Shown here: positions 24,301-35,225 of the stretch, piece after piece
Numbering within the stretch: the stretch's first letter is position 1
How the letters are laid out: every line of letters begins with the position of its first letter
Assembly (NCBI RefSeq): GCF_010389155.1
Contig: NC_057768.1
Location: forward strand, 5,640,501 to 5,704,500
Source: Erigeron canadensis
Taxonomy: Eukaryota; Streptophyta; Magnoliopsida; Asterales; Asteraceae
Reading direction: 5' to 3'
Length of the DNA: 64,000 nt
Notes under the pieces: model-generated
What the model was told of the DNA's origin: nothing
The model's database searches: none
What the model saw: only the letters and a program-made list of their open reading frames with translations
Program-made: the position numbers and the translations under genes

Positions 24301-25361
24301 TAAAAGTAAAACAAGCAGGCAAACACAGCCAAAAAAGTAGACAAATATAACACAATATATAGTGGACATATGTTAACAAGTAAAACTAGCTGGACAAGCA
24401 AATGATGAGCAAAATATTTCCACAACCATTTTATATATTAAGCATAAACTACTATCTAGGTAAGAACAATCCTGTAAAGTTAATTCAGTGAACATTCATC
24501 CAGTAGTACTATTATGATAGGGGTTTATGTCTACCGTTTCAATTGTAATTTATCAATTCATGTAAAAGGCAGAACATTAATGAAAAGAAACATACCCGTA
24601 AACGTGGAGGTCCATTGGTTGCAACAGGGCAATGTGATGCGGACGCATCGACTCATTCATCTTTGCTTGGGCTCGTAACTGGACCACTTTACTAGTAAGT
24701 TCTTCACATTGAGCCTTCAATTGGATATTTTCTCTATGACATGCGGAACGAATTGGTAGTACCCCCCAAACATCAGAAGCACGAACACCCAAACCATACA
24801 TGACCGCATCACCGTTGCGATCTTTACCCATGACTTTAGAAAACACATCATCTGGTCCAGGCTTATCGTTGGAACCCTCGGGAAGATTAGATTTAATTTG
24901 TTTCATTTGTGCCTGTATTAATCACAGTAATATAAATTCCTCAAAAGCTTTCAAATAAAATAAGAAAAATATACATGAATTAATCATGATAGTAATTTAG
25001 CACATTCAAGAATAAGATATATATTTTAACATCATCAAAAACATATAGAAAAGATATATATAAGTATAAATAAGCATATATTACTTACAATTGCATTTGA
25101 AGCTTCTGCATTTTTGGTAGTTCCACCTTTGGAGAAACATGACTCAAACATTTCCATCCGACTTGGATCTCGTCCCAAAGATGCCTGTTCAATTAAAAAG
25201 AAGATGAGTATTAACAATGGATATCGACATGCTATATTAACAATTGCATTATCTCATACGATTACCTTTAGATCTTCACGAACTCGAGCATAACTTTTTT
25301 TTCCAGTTACTTGCACCAACTTCTTTTCTTGCTGATTGTCCTTGTTTTTTTCACTTAACAT
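21330..25361 (-). CDS. TNPA-like CACTA accessory gene (Transposase_24 and DUF8039-like exons)
   Basis: Exons recognised on the minus strand are 25361-25266 (ends KKSYARVREDLK), 25184-25089 (starts ASLGRDPSRMEMF), 24912-24596 (AQMKQI...GPDDVFSKVMGKDRNG, then a heptad-like stretch) and 21672-21430 (VGNEVFLESILNP..., ending TIAWPCPFIS). Each has AG/GT borders, and a short last exon probably follows at about 21347. The first three match the plant Ptta/En/Spm Transposase_24 pattern. The fourth resembles DUF8039, often found in the same CACTA proteins. The protein is expected to bind the subterminal repeats and help TNP2 cut. The true first exon is uncertain. A captured GH3 piece on the other strand lies inside the long intron between 24596 and 21672. 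The gene runs divergently from TNP2. Confidence 0.65.
22683..23889 (+). pseudogene. Captured GH3 (acyl-acid amido synthetase) gene fragment
   Basis: GH3 enzymes adenylate jasmonate or auxin and join them to amino acids. Two GH3 blocks are visible. At 22683-23018 the frame reads MYC*LLAGLIHRQQV then RLGAVFAS. After a frameshift near 22760 it goes on with CRLAMPAMLKLAD and W-KEIMCDLWPKAKYI. At 23337-23889, after an intron-like TTGGTTCAG acceptor, it reads RIRDVLQVTGLHNRTPQF, LSIESDKTNEEDL, VEYTSYA, GPLEISVVKSGTFESLID and INQYKTPRCIKSD, ending in a stop at 23887. This is the family's C-terminal domain. The adenylation motifs and the centre of the protein are missing, and a few residues are lost before LSIESDKT. 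Stops and shifts make the left block a pseudogene; the right block is open for 187 codons. It lies in the intron of the TNPA-like gene, antisense to it. Confidence 0.85.
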
Positions 25362-25369
25362 CTTCAATA

Positions 25370-26349
25370 GCAAAGTGAAATATCAGAATGGTATATAAAC
25401 TAACGATATTTGCTAATGAAACATATACGAGTATAAACCAATTAAGACAAGTAACACAAGGTTGTATCTACGGATTAGGTGAATGTGTATATATGAATAT
25501 ATTTAAAATGTTGCTCTGCGCAAGATACTTTTTCTCTTCGTCTCTTTACTCAAATAACATTTCACTTTGGTAATGCTACAATAAGACTATAATAAGACTC
25601 AGGTCTAATAAAATGTTGCAGATGCCAGATATAGATTTGGTTACAAATCAAAACACTGATTGTGGGTTTTTGCTATCATTATCAAAACACCGATTTTGCT
25701 ATCATTATCAAAACACCGATTGTGGGTTTTTGATTTTTTAGTACATCTCGAACCGAATAGGTAATGCATTATTATAATTATTGTTGTTTTCAAGGGTTTT
25801 GATTCAGGGGTTTTGTTGTTTTTGTTGGTTTATTATAGAATTAATTATAGAACACTGATATGATTAAATAACTTTGTTACTTCATCATGCTCGTTGATTT
25901 AGGGGTTGTTTTAGTCGTTATTAAAGTTACAGTTTTATGTTGAATTAATGCAGTTTGAATTAATGCAGTTTTAGTCGTTATTAAAGTTACAGATTTATGT
26001 TGTTTTAGGGGTTGTCATCATGTACTTGTCCAAGAAGCTGCAATTTTTAATGTTACATGAGTAGGGTCGTTTTGATATTAGTAAGAATGTATCAGGTTAT
26101 TATTTTCTAGCTTTAGCGGCTCATTACTAGTCCAGTTACTACCGCTGTGGCAGCCCGCACTACTAGTGCAGATACTGCCGCTGTTGCAACTCTTGCTGCT
26201 AGTACAGTTTCCACTGTTGTAGCTATTGGATAAAGCTTCGGTTAGATTAGTTAATAATGAATTTCTTGCTGCTAGTATAGTTTCCACTGTTTTCAAAGTT
26301 TTTGTTCCTTATAGTGATTAATTGGTAATTTGAATAATCCAGGTTTAGG
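25370..26349. other. Divergent intergenic region between TNPA-like and TNP2 genes
   Basis: No gene is visible. Short direct repeats occur: CACCGATT...GGGTTTTTG at about 25650-25735, TTTTAGTCGTTATTAAAGTTACAG at about 25908-25992, and CTGCTAGTA(C/T)AGTTTCCACTGTT units at 26202-26290. It should hold the promoters of the two divergent transposase genes; a convincing TATA box was not picked out. Confidence 0.5.
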
Positions 26350-29300
26350 ATGGATACGAGTTGGATTTCTTTACCAAGATCTACCATGGAATATAAAAGA
26401 CGTCTTGACAAATTTCTTGATTATATCTTTTATATCGAGGGTAAAAATGGACAGATATCATGTCCATGCATTGATTGCGGTAATCAAATATGGGTAGATC
26501 GGGAGGAGGCTAGAACACATCTGCTATGTGAAGGGTTCATTAAAGGTTATACAATTTTCCCTTTGAATTCCAAACCATGTGATACGCCTATGTTAGATGC
26601 TGAAGATGACATGCAAGGGTTGGTGCATGATGCCTTCCACGGGTTTGGTGAGAACAGACTAGAAAGTGAAATAGAAACTCAAAATGAAGGTCGGATTATG
26701 CCAAACACAACTGCAAAAAAGTTCTATGAAGTGTTGGAAGATGCAAAGAAAGAACTATATCCAGGGTGTAAAAAGTTATCGGTTCTTTCATTTATCATCA
26801 GACTGTATCATGGCAAGTGTGTTGGGAAATGTAGTGACAAGGGTTTCAGCTTGATGCTTGATACAATGAGGGAAGCCTTCCCCGATGCTTCCATACCAAA
26901 GTCATTGTATGAGGTAAGGAAAATCATACGAGAGTTGGGACTTAGTTATGATAAAATTGATGCATGTCCTAACAATTGTATGCTATACTGGAAAGAAAAT
27001 ATCAACAAAACAAAATGCGATACATGTCACACGTCAAGGTATAAAACAAGTGAAGATTCTAAAGATGAGTCAACCACACCTAGTTCTGAAAAGAAGATTG
27101 CAGCAAAGGTCTTCCGTTATTTTCCGCTCATACCACGATTGCAAAGGCTATTTATGTCATCTAAAACAGCTGCCTACATGAGATGGCACGAAGAGAGTCG
27201 CACGAAAGATGGTTATTTGAGACATCCAGCAGATACCCCAGTGTGGAAAACATTTGATTTTAAGTATCCTGATTTTGCCCGTGAATCTCGTAATGTCAGG
27301 CTTGGTTTAGCCACTGATGGGTTTAACCCTTATAGAACAATGAGTGTTTCTCATAGTACATGGCCTGTTGTTTTGATGCCATACAATCTTCCTCCTTGGA
27401 TGTGTATGCAACAACCTTACTTTTTTCTATCTTTACTTATACCTGGCCCATCTGCTCCTGGAAATAACATAGATGTCTATATGGAACCGTTAGTGGCCGA
27501 GTTAAAGGAGTTGTGGGATATTAATGGAGTAGAGACTTATGATGCATCAACAAACAGTAACTTTCAGATGCGTGCATCTTTGTTATGGACGATAAGTGAC
27601 TGTCCAGCTTATGCAAATTTATCAGGCTGGAGCACCAAAGGAGAACTTTCATGTCCTTCTTGCCATAGGCATACAAAAGCACAACGCTTAACTCATAGCA
27701 AAAAATATTGTTTTATGGGACATCGTCGATATTTGTCATGTGATCATTATTTCCGAAAAGATAAGAAGTCTTGTGATGGCACAGAAGAACAAGAGAGACA
27801 ACCACGTGGCTTAACTGGGTCAGAAGTACTTGATGAGCTACATGGTTTTGAAATTAAGTTTGGAAAACTTGTGAAGAGCAACCCAAATCTACCATTTAAC
27901 TGGAAGAAAAGAAGTATTTATTTTGAGCTACCATACTGGAAAGATAACTTGCTACGCCATAATCTAGATGTAATGCATATTGAGAAGAATGTTTGTGACA
28001 ACATCATTGGAACGCTAATGAATCAAGATAGAAAGACCAAGGATCATGTAAAAGCACGCCTTGATTTACAAGAAATGGGTATTAGGCCTGAACTTCATCC
28101 GAAAGTTCAAAATAACAACAAAGTGTATCTTCCACCTGCTTGTTTCTCAATGAATAAAAAAGAGAAAGATATATTTTGTCGTGTGCTCAAAAAGGTGAAA
28201 GTTCCAGATGGTTATGCAGCTAATATATCAAGATGCGTAGAGTTAAAACCTCCAAAACTATCTGCCCTTAAAAGTCATGATAGCCATATTTTGATGCAGC
28301 AGCGGCTTCCCCTTGCCTTGCGAAATGTGTTGCCTAAGCACGTGCGTTATCCTGTGATGAAGCTATGTCGTTACTATAATCAATTATGCTCAAAGGTTCT
28401 TAATCCAAATGAATTGGTTCAAATGGAAATTGAGATTGGAAAAATTCTTTGTGATTTAGAAAGGATATTTCCACCATCATTCTTTGATGTCATGGTTCAT
28501 CTTTCGGTTCATCTTGCTTCAGAGGCCAAATTAGGAGGACCAGTTCATTACCGTTGGATGTATCCAATCGAGAGGTATGCATTGATATCTTTGTAAATAC
28601 CTTTTAAAAGGATAGAATTGGATCTTATCTTAATATTTTTGATTACTCAGGTATTTATCTACATTGAAATCTTACGTGCGAAACAAGAGTAGGCCCGAGG
28701 GTTCTATTGCAGAAGGATATTTGGCTGAAGAATGTTTGTCATTTTGTTCATTGTACTTATCTGGTGATGTCGATACCATACATAATAAAACTAGCCGAAA
28801 TTATGATGACGGTGGTTATGAGGATGTTATACCTATCTTTTCTATGCCGGGTCAACCGATTGGTGCTACAGTGGCAGAAGTACTAGACCTTGAAATATTG
28901 GATAAAGCACATTCATATGTGTTGTTCAATTACACTGAAGTTGATGAATTTCGAAGGTATGTAATACTAGAAGACGTGAGTTCCATGAACTATATTATAT
29001 TTACTCTTACTGTTGCTATCATTATTATAATCTCTTAACATTGTAGAGAACACCTGGCGATTCTTCGACATGAAAATCGGAAATTACGACAGCATCAGAT
29101 TGAACGTTTACATAGTGAGAAATTTGAGTCGTGGTTTCAAGATCATGTAAGGAATAGACATATGTGTATTAATTTTGAAATACAATTATAATGATGTAAC
29201 ATTTTCAAGATTCTAATTGTCGGATTTATAAAAAAGAAATTAACACATCAAGCTTGCTTTAATTCATTCAGGTTGAGGAGTTGGATGCTAGAGGGGATCA

Positions 29301-29925
29301 TAGAATCACAGAGGATTTGAGGAACTTGGCAAGTCGTCCAACTGAGTATGTGAATAAATATAAGGGATTTCTCATAAATGGTTTCAGATTTCACACAAAA
29401 GACCTAGAGGAGAATAGGAAAACACAAAACAGTGGAGTTATGCTTGACGCCATGACAAATAGCTTCTCGAGTGCCAGAGATAACAATCCTATCGTAGGTG
29501 ATGTAACTTACTACGGGGTGTTGAATGATATCATTGAGTTGCAGTATGCTGTTGACAAGAAAGTAGTTTTGTTCCATTGTGATTGGATCTCAAATGGTTC
29601 AAGGAAAAAAGAAGATGAGAATGGGTTTACTCTACTTATTTTTAAAGGTTTGAAGCCTCATAATGAGCCTTTTATACTAGCTTCTCAAGCACAACAAGTA
29701 TTTTATGTTGCAGATCCCGTTGACAAGGGATGGAAAGTTGTGATCAAGACAACGCCGAGAGATTATTATGACATGAATGAACAAACATGTCTTGATGATG
29801 TGGAATCGCATTTGCAAAGTGAGACATCTATGGGTCCTCAACGTGATGAATATTTGAATATTGAGTTGGTTAGAAAAGGTTTAAAGGGGACTGTTGTTGA
29901 CAATAATACTTACTATACTAGCTAA
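26350..29925 (+). CDS. TNP2-type CACTA transposase, four exons, apparently intact
   Basis: The spliced model is 26350-28574, 28651-28956, 29047-29146 and 29272-29925. Every border is GT...AG, the phase is kept throughout, and the product is about 1094 residues, typical of this family. Domains in order: a transposase-associated zinc-binding N-terminus (residues 1-75, with CPCIDCGN); the Transposase_21/tnp2 core (about 255-470, with LATDGFNP and Asp323, then TISDCPAY and Asp417); DUF4218 (about 625-800, spanning the first intron, HLSVHLASEAKLGGP then RYLSTLKSYVRNKSRPEGS); and DUF4216 (last 200, VVLFHCDW). The product is a nuclear enzyme that cuts the CACTA ends. No stop interrupts the model. 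ATG at 26350 is chosen because the family N-terminus (MD-SW) begins there. Confidence 0.9.
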
Positions 29926-31435
29926 ATAGCTCGATGGTTTTTGTAACACGCAGAACTGTTGCTAAAAGTGAAGACCGTTCCTTGAGGTCTGCACTTTGTT
30001 TTGCACAGTATGTTTATTTGTGAAATTGGTTATGGTTTACTTGTTTTAATTATATTGAAGATGTATGAATCCCAAAATTGATTTATATTTTGGTGAGTAG
30101 TGATTCTGTTACCATTATGCGCATACATCAAAAAAAAAACTATTTTGGATTTTTGGCATTCCAAGTCTTGGCCAAATTATATTTTTGCTCAGATTATTTG
30201 CTTTAGGTTGCTTTTTAACTAAATGCAGGATGGCCACAAGTGCAATCAGCAAGCAATACATGTGTGTTCTTGAATCCATGAACTCCAAAAATGGAAAACC
30301 TTCTAAATAGGTGAATACCATTGCCCTTATATATCTGGATTTTAAAACAATAACTGTTGTAGTGAAACTTAATTTAGTCGCGCAATAAATATCTATATAA
30401 TACATCATTAGATGTATTTATATGATTTGAAGGTCATTTAGATAGTCACAAAGACGCAGGTAGCCTATTTGACCTCTGTAGGAGTATTTGAGTGATTTTT
30501 TAAGTCCCAATTAGTCCATATGATATCTGCACTTTTAGACGTTTGACTCGTAAGAGAGTCAACTGTTGGAATTTGAATGCTTAATCTGATTGAAATGTTA
30601 CAGTTGGAAATTATCGCTCTATAGTATATGCCATTTTATGTATCAATATTAATTAAAGGTCATTTATAGAGTCTTGCATATATCAACTATCATATGGTTT
30701 ATCTCATAATCAGTTGGGTATACTCTAAGGCCTCAGTCTCGAGCTTTCACCCGTTTTTTGTTCGTGTTAGCTTAGCTGGTTTGGTTTTATTGTATATATT
30801 TAATGTATTTCAGTTTTCTAAGGTTGGAGTTTCGATGGAGTGGGAAGGATTTCAGGACTAGATTACAATTAGGCAAATGACTAATTATTTCATCATCTTT
30901 GTGAGATTGTATTACTTAGATCAGGTGTATCAAAATCCTACTATGACCTAAGTTGTTTCTACTTGTTTATATTCAATTGCTGACAATTCATGAAAATTGT
31001 TTGATTAAATGGCTGAATGGAAATACATGTCGCTAGTGTTTGGCTGAAACTATTACTTGGTTGCTTCCCTACCGAACCAATTCTGATCGGTATTAGTTTG
31101 GCTCGGTATTGATTGTGTACTTGCTTGGTTATTTGCTCAGTTATTTGCTTGGTTCATTACCATCTGCTAGGTACTGCTTGTGTTGCTAAGTATTTGCTTC
31201 TCGGTATAAGTTTGTTGCTCAATCAACTAATTTGCTTGGTTTTTTTAAACTAGCCGAAGAGCAAGCATAATCTTCTCGGTGAATTTGAGTTCAAAGTGAA
31301 AACTGGGCCAATTTTGCTTAGTATTAATAGGTTGTTATTTTTGTCAAACAACCCCGCCTATTTTCTGATCAGAATATTTTGCTCAGCGGGTGATACTTGT
31401 TAGTTGCTAAAATTGTTTTAATGACCAGGATCTAA
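29926..31435. other. CACTA internal region without a recognised gene
   Basis: No coding pattern was recognised in about 1.5 kb. The part just after 29925 is the expected 3' end of the TNP2 transcript. The rest is AT-rich with TTGCTTGGT-like words at 31100-31240. Confidence 0.5.
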
Positions 31436-31694
31436 TGTTAAACGAGAAGCACAACATACCCAAATGAGTGATGTACATGCCCATAAATCGAAAGGAAAGG
31501 ATCAGCTGAACCGTTCAAAGTTTCAAGATGAGAATGGACTATCTGATGTGGATGTTACAGAATCAACAAAACTCAAAAAGATTAGAAAGTATCACAGAAA
31601 CAAAGCAGGTTCAAAAGCTATGCTGGATGTTGAAGTTAATAATGGACTATCTGGTGCAGGATTGGGAAAGCAACCATCTTGCCCTTTTGTGTGA
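31434..31694 (+). CDS. Unrecognised exon-like ORF inside the CACTA element
   Basis: A basic frame (MSDVHAHKSKGKDQLN...) is open from the AG-ended TTTAATGACCAG acceptor at about 31430 to a stop at 31692. It contains two similar blocks (DENGLSDVDV and VNNGLSGAG). No family is recognised. Its place just before a captured cytochrome c1 piece suggests it may be another captured exon, but it could be a chance frame. Confidence 0.3.
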   Translation, partial: NVKREAQHTQMSDVHAHKSKGKDQLNRSKFQDENGLSDVDVTESTKLKKIRKYHRNKAGSKAMLDVEVNNGLSGAGLGKQPSCPFV

Positions 31695-31801
31695 AAGCAT
31701 GTACAGTAGCTAAACGTTGATGGAATAAAATGAGGTTTCAATGTCCAGGTAAAATCTACAGATTGAGAAATAAATGCATCCATTTTTGGTCTTAGTTGTA
31801 G

Positions 31802-32510
31802 ATGGGGAAAGATGTCGTCTCCTTTTTTAGCTGGGCTGTGGAGCCAGAAATGGAAGAAAGGAAACTGGTACAGATTCTTTTTAACCTACAATTTTATGAG
31901 AAAAATAAAGAGACGCATAACTTTCACAATTTTTGTTTTAATTTAGAGAGATTGGAGAGGCATGCTTTTTATTTTGAGGTCATCTGGGCTGATTTCTAAT
32001 GTGCATATAATATAGCAGCATATTATCTCAAATCAGTTTGTATAGGTTACAGTTTAGCTATGTTTGAACAACCGTTTACTTGACAAAGCCACTTGCTCTA
32101 TTATCACTTCTACTAGTGTCGAGATGTGTGGCTTGGGTAATAGGTCACACACATCTGGGTAAAAATCTTTCATTTTATGATACAGGATGAAAACAGGCCA
32201 ATTTATTCGATAAAACAGGACCATTCGACCCACTTTTTAACCTCTTTTTTAACCCGTTCTCAATTTAGCTAAGTTATTTGATAGGAACCATTCAACCTGA
32301 TTGAGATCAAAGTATCAAACATTACTTGGTTTTATTCATTTCTAACTCTGAATCAAAATTGTCTGTCTATAATCACTTTGTTTGGTGATGCAGATGAGAT
32401 TTAAGTGGATATTTGTACTGTCATTAGCATTGCTTCAAGCTGGTTACTACAGGCGATTGAGGTAGTCAGTTCTAAAGTCACGTAAGCTCGTTCTGGATGT
32501 TGTTAACTAG
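31802..32510 (+). pseudogene. Captured cytochrome c1 gene fragment (last two exons)
   Basis: Cytochrome c1 is the haem subunit of mitochondrial complex III. The exon at 31802-31867 reads MGKDVVSFFSWAVEPEMEER plus KL and ends at a GT donor. An intron of 526 bp (31868-32393) closes with GATGCAG. The exon at 32394-32510 reads FKWIFVLSLALLQAGYYRRL, then SVLKSRKLVLDVVN and TAG. This is the C-terminal membrane anchor and tail of the plant protein, nearly unchanged except for an in-frame TAG (32463-32465) where tryptophan is expected. The haem-binding part is absent. Intron retention shows capture from DNA, not from mRNA. It lies about 2 kb after the TNP2 gene, on the same strand. Confidence 0.85.
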
Positions 32511-32950
32511 ACCAGCTCTCGGTTCTTGAACAAATGTTTTCTAAGAAGTATTTGAATTGATAAATAATTATTTCTGTTTATAAACATTGAAATATGAAGT
32601 GGTATTATGGTTCATGAATTGAATTAGTGGTACAAATGATATAGATTTTAAACTATGTACCGAGTGATTAGCTGTACACCAAATTACCTCAACGCTTGCC
32701 ATTGGCAATGCTTGAAAGGATATAAATAATAATGAGAGAATAAAGAGTATATTTGCGATTAAGGTGAGTGAAATAGAAGGATATGAGACCTATTTATAGA
32801 GCTCAAGCTACATATAGAGGTTCACCTTTTAGTTATTTGAGATGAGATCTTGTGCAACATAATTCGTGTGCACATTTTAGGTTTTCTTTTTGTTTTTTTG
32901 AACATTTTAGTTGTACGTATATTGTTCTTACTTTTAATTAATTGTTTCAG

Positions 32951-33439
32951 GTTGAATCAGTTGCAAACACTATGCCAGCAACTGAGAAGGTGGTACAACC
33001 CACTCCAGAAGCACCAAAAGAAGTCGAGCCAGTTGCACCTGTACTAGAGCCATATGTGGTCGATCAAGAGCTAAAAGAAGCAGAAACCGTCGTCTATACT
33101 ACTCCTCCGCTAGTGGAAGAGCCTGCAGCAGCCACCCCCCAAGTCGTGACTAAAGCCAACGCTGATGTGGTGGAAGAGCCTATTAACGTCGAAGTAGGGG
33201 AAACAAAAGAAGAGACGACGACTCAAGAAAAGGTGAAGACGGCTGATGAGGAAGCCTTGGTCAAGGAAGAAACTCCTACTGTGACCAAAGAGGAAGTCGT
33301 CCCTGAAGAAACTCCAGGGATGAAAGAGGTAGTTGTCCCAGAGGATGCGCCAGTGACCGAGGAAGCTAAAGAAACCGTTGAGAATGGTGAAATGCCAACT
33401 GAGGTTGTTGTGACCACTGAAGTTGCAGCAGAGGAATAG
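32951..33439 (+). CDS. Acidic Glu/Val/Thr/Pro-rich exon, possibly captured
   Basis: After a clean acceptor (TAATTGTTTCAG) the frame is open for about 163 codons to TAG at 33437. The product is almost all E, V, T, P, A and K with loose repeats (EETP, VVPE, TKEEVVPEE). This composition resembles the C-terminal tail of DREPP/PCaP plasma-membrane cation-binding proteins, but no diagnostic motif is present, so that is only a guess. It follows the captured cytochrome c1 exons by about 440 bp and could be spliced to them in a chimeric transcript. Confidence 0.4.
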   Translation, partial: VESVANTMPATEKVVQPTPEAPKEVEPVAPVLEPYVVDQELKEAETVVYTTPPLVEEPAAATPQVVTKANADVVEEPINVEVGETKEETTTQEKVKTADEEALVKEETPTVTKEEVVPEETPGMKEVVVPEDAPVTEEAKETVENGEMPTEVVVTTEVAAEE

Positions 33440-34089
33440 AGTTAAAAGATCTCAGAATTGGATATGTTATATTTATGTTATAACTTCGGTTTTTAGTATG
33501 GTCAAAATTTCGGTTTTCTAATTTCTATTTTGTCATGATTGGATTATAAGGAGTGGGTCGTTGGGCACCACTTTGGTCTAAATTAATATTAAATTTAGAA
33601 GTTTATTTTGTAATACCCCTAAAATATCGAGTTGATTAATAATATTAATGAGTATGATGTGGACTTAGAATTTGTAATAGTTATGTAAAGAAAAAACTTA
33701 TTCAGTTAACAGATTTGGATGCAAATTGTTAGTACTAAAATTGGTACACAAGCTATCTTTTGGTTCTTTCTGCACTGAAAATCTTCTTAATTATATCATA
33801 AGGATTGAATTTTCATGAAAATATTAGTATCTTTTCCTGACTCATCCCGAATTGAATCCTCATAACCGTTCTTGGACTTGTACATCCATTGACATGTTCA
33901 TAATTGATAGATCTGAATAGATGCATTGCCTTATAACTTGATCAAATCAACAAGCTTTATGTTTGTGAAAAGTTCTTTCAAGAAGTAGTCATTGCAATAT
34001 CTTCTTTTGGACCCAAAAAAACTGAGTATGCATCATGAAAAAAATGTATACATAACAAATTGATGAATGATGAAAACAAATTTACCTAA
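33440..34089. other. CACTA internal region, no gene seen
   Basis: The stretch is AT-rich, without long frames or recognised motifs, between the acidic exon and the right subterminal repeats. Confidence 0.5.
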
Positions 34090-34975
34090 CATTTTTAAGG
34101 TTACAAAGTTTAAGTGTCAAATATCCTATTAAATTATGTTATAAAATAAATCTCTAAGGAATAAGCATTAATTCTATAAAATTGATGTTAAATTACTTAA
34201 ATATAAAGTGTCCTATTATGGTGTATTATAATAAAACATAACTAATAAGAGTCCTATAAAAGTTATAGTTAATAAAACGTTTGACGAATTAGCGTCTTAT
34301 AAAACTGATGTTTTATGACTCAAATATCAAGTGCCCTATTATAGTATATTATAATAAAGCCACACTGGTTAAGCGTCCTATAATGGTTAAAGTTTTAAGA
34401 CGCAAGTTTCAAGTGTCCTATTAAGTTATTGTGTGATAAAACTCTAGCAAATAAATGTCCTATAAAACTGATGTTTTATGACTCAAATATCAAATGTCCC
34501 ATTACGATGTATCATAATAATACCACAATGATTAAACGTCCTATAAAGGTCAAAGTTTTAAGACCCAAGTGTCACATGTCCTATTAAGTTATATTCTAAT
34601 ATGACTTCGACAAAAAAAGGTCATATAACATAGAGTTGTTATGACTTTAGTACCAAGGGTCCTATTAGGTTGTGTTATAATAGGACCTCAGTGTTCAAGT
34701 GTCCTATTACATTATCACATAAGAGGACACTGCCAACTAAACGTCTTATAAAATAATTTATTAGGATCCATATTTTAAGTGTCCTATTAAGTTATATGAT
34801 AATAGGACACCAAAAAGTCATCCATCCTATTGAATAACTTCTTAGGACACCTTTTAAGTAGCATATGTTATATAAGGACCCTAAACGCTCATCCGTCCTA
34901 TTAAATAGTTTTTTAGGACACTATTTTCATAGCGTCCCACACAAAGGGTCCTATAAAGCCCTTTTTGTTGTAGTG
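34090..34975. repeat. Right subterminal repeat region of the CACTA element
   Basis: The words GTCCTATTA, GTCCTATAA and TAGGAC recur every 30-60 bp. Longer units of the form AAGTGTCCTATTAAGTTAT or ...CAAATATCAAGTGTCC alternate with GCGTCCTATAA. They mirror the left side in inverted sense and end at the terminal repeat. Confidence 0.85.
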
Positions 34976-35220
34976 AACCTTGTAAGCATCAATAAATAAT
35001 GTACATTTGAAAATTACAACTTGGTCTCACCATTTTACTTCGTTATATTTACTTATTGCATTGTGTTTCCTTTTGTCACCTGCTAAGTAATCTATCCAAG
35101 GACTTGATATACAATCACTGTAACTGGTCGTTTCCAGTTCAACATTTATATTGCAAAGAACTCTCACCATTGACATAAAGGTGTCTTCAGTTAGTACCAT
35201 CTCTTGAGTTGCGACTTCTA
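34976..35220 (+). repeat. 3' LTR of Sirevirus-like 2, right portion
   Basis: AACCTTGTAAGCATCAATAAATAA resumes the LTR interrupted by the CACTA element and parallels 11013-11060 of element 1 (CACTTGAAAATTACA...GTCTCACCA). The end is set near 35220, where third-ORF sequence of another element begins; the exact base is not certain. Confidence 0.7.
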
Positions 35221-35225
35221 GTCAA

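Larger units (their letters stand above)
20368..34975 (+). mobile_element. CACTA (En/Spm-type) DNA transposon with captured host gene fragments
   Basis: It begins CACTACAACAAAA and ends TTTTTGTTGTAGTG, inverted repeats of 13 bp that continue imperfectly (GGCTTTTAGGAC against GGCTTTATAGGAC). The flanks AAT (20365-20367) and AAC (34976-34978) fit a 3-bp target duplication AAC with one C-to-T change, judged from the intact LTR of element 1. Subterminal regions are dense in TAGGAC/GTCCTA words. Inside are a TNP2 transposase gene (plus), a TNPA-like gene (minus), and pieces of GH3 and cytochrome c1 genes. At 14,608 bp it is a large but normal size for an autonomous CACTA. Confidence 0.93.
12477..35220 (+). 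mobile_element. Sirevirus-like retrotransposon 2, 3' part, split by two nested insertions
   Basis: The surviving parts are a third ORF (12477-14110), its 3' untranslated region (14111-14176 and 19520-19661) and a 3' LTR (19662-20367 and 34976 to about 35220). A gypsy element occupies 14177-19519 and a CACTA element 20368-34975. gag and pol are absent, so the element was 5'-truncated at about 12470. The flanking halves align with the uninterrupted 3' end of element 1, which is how the nesting was recognised. The right end of the LTR is approximate. Confidence 0.8.
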
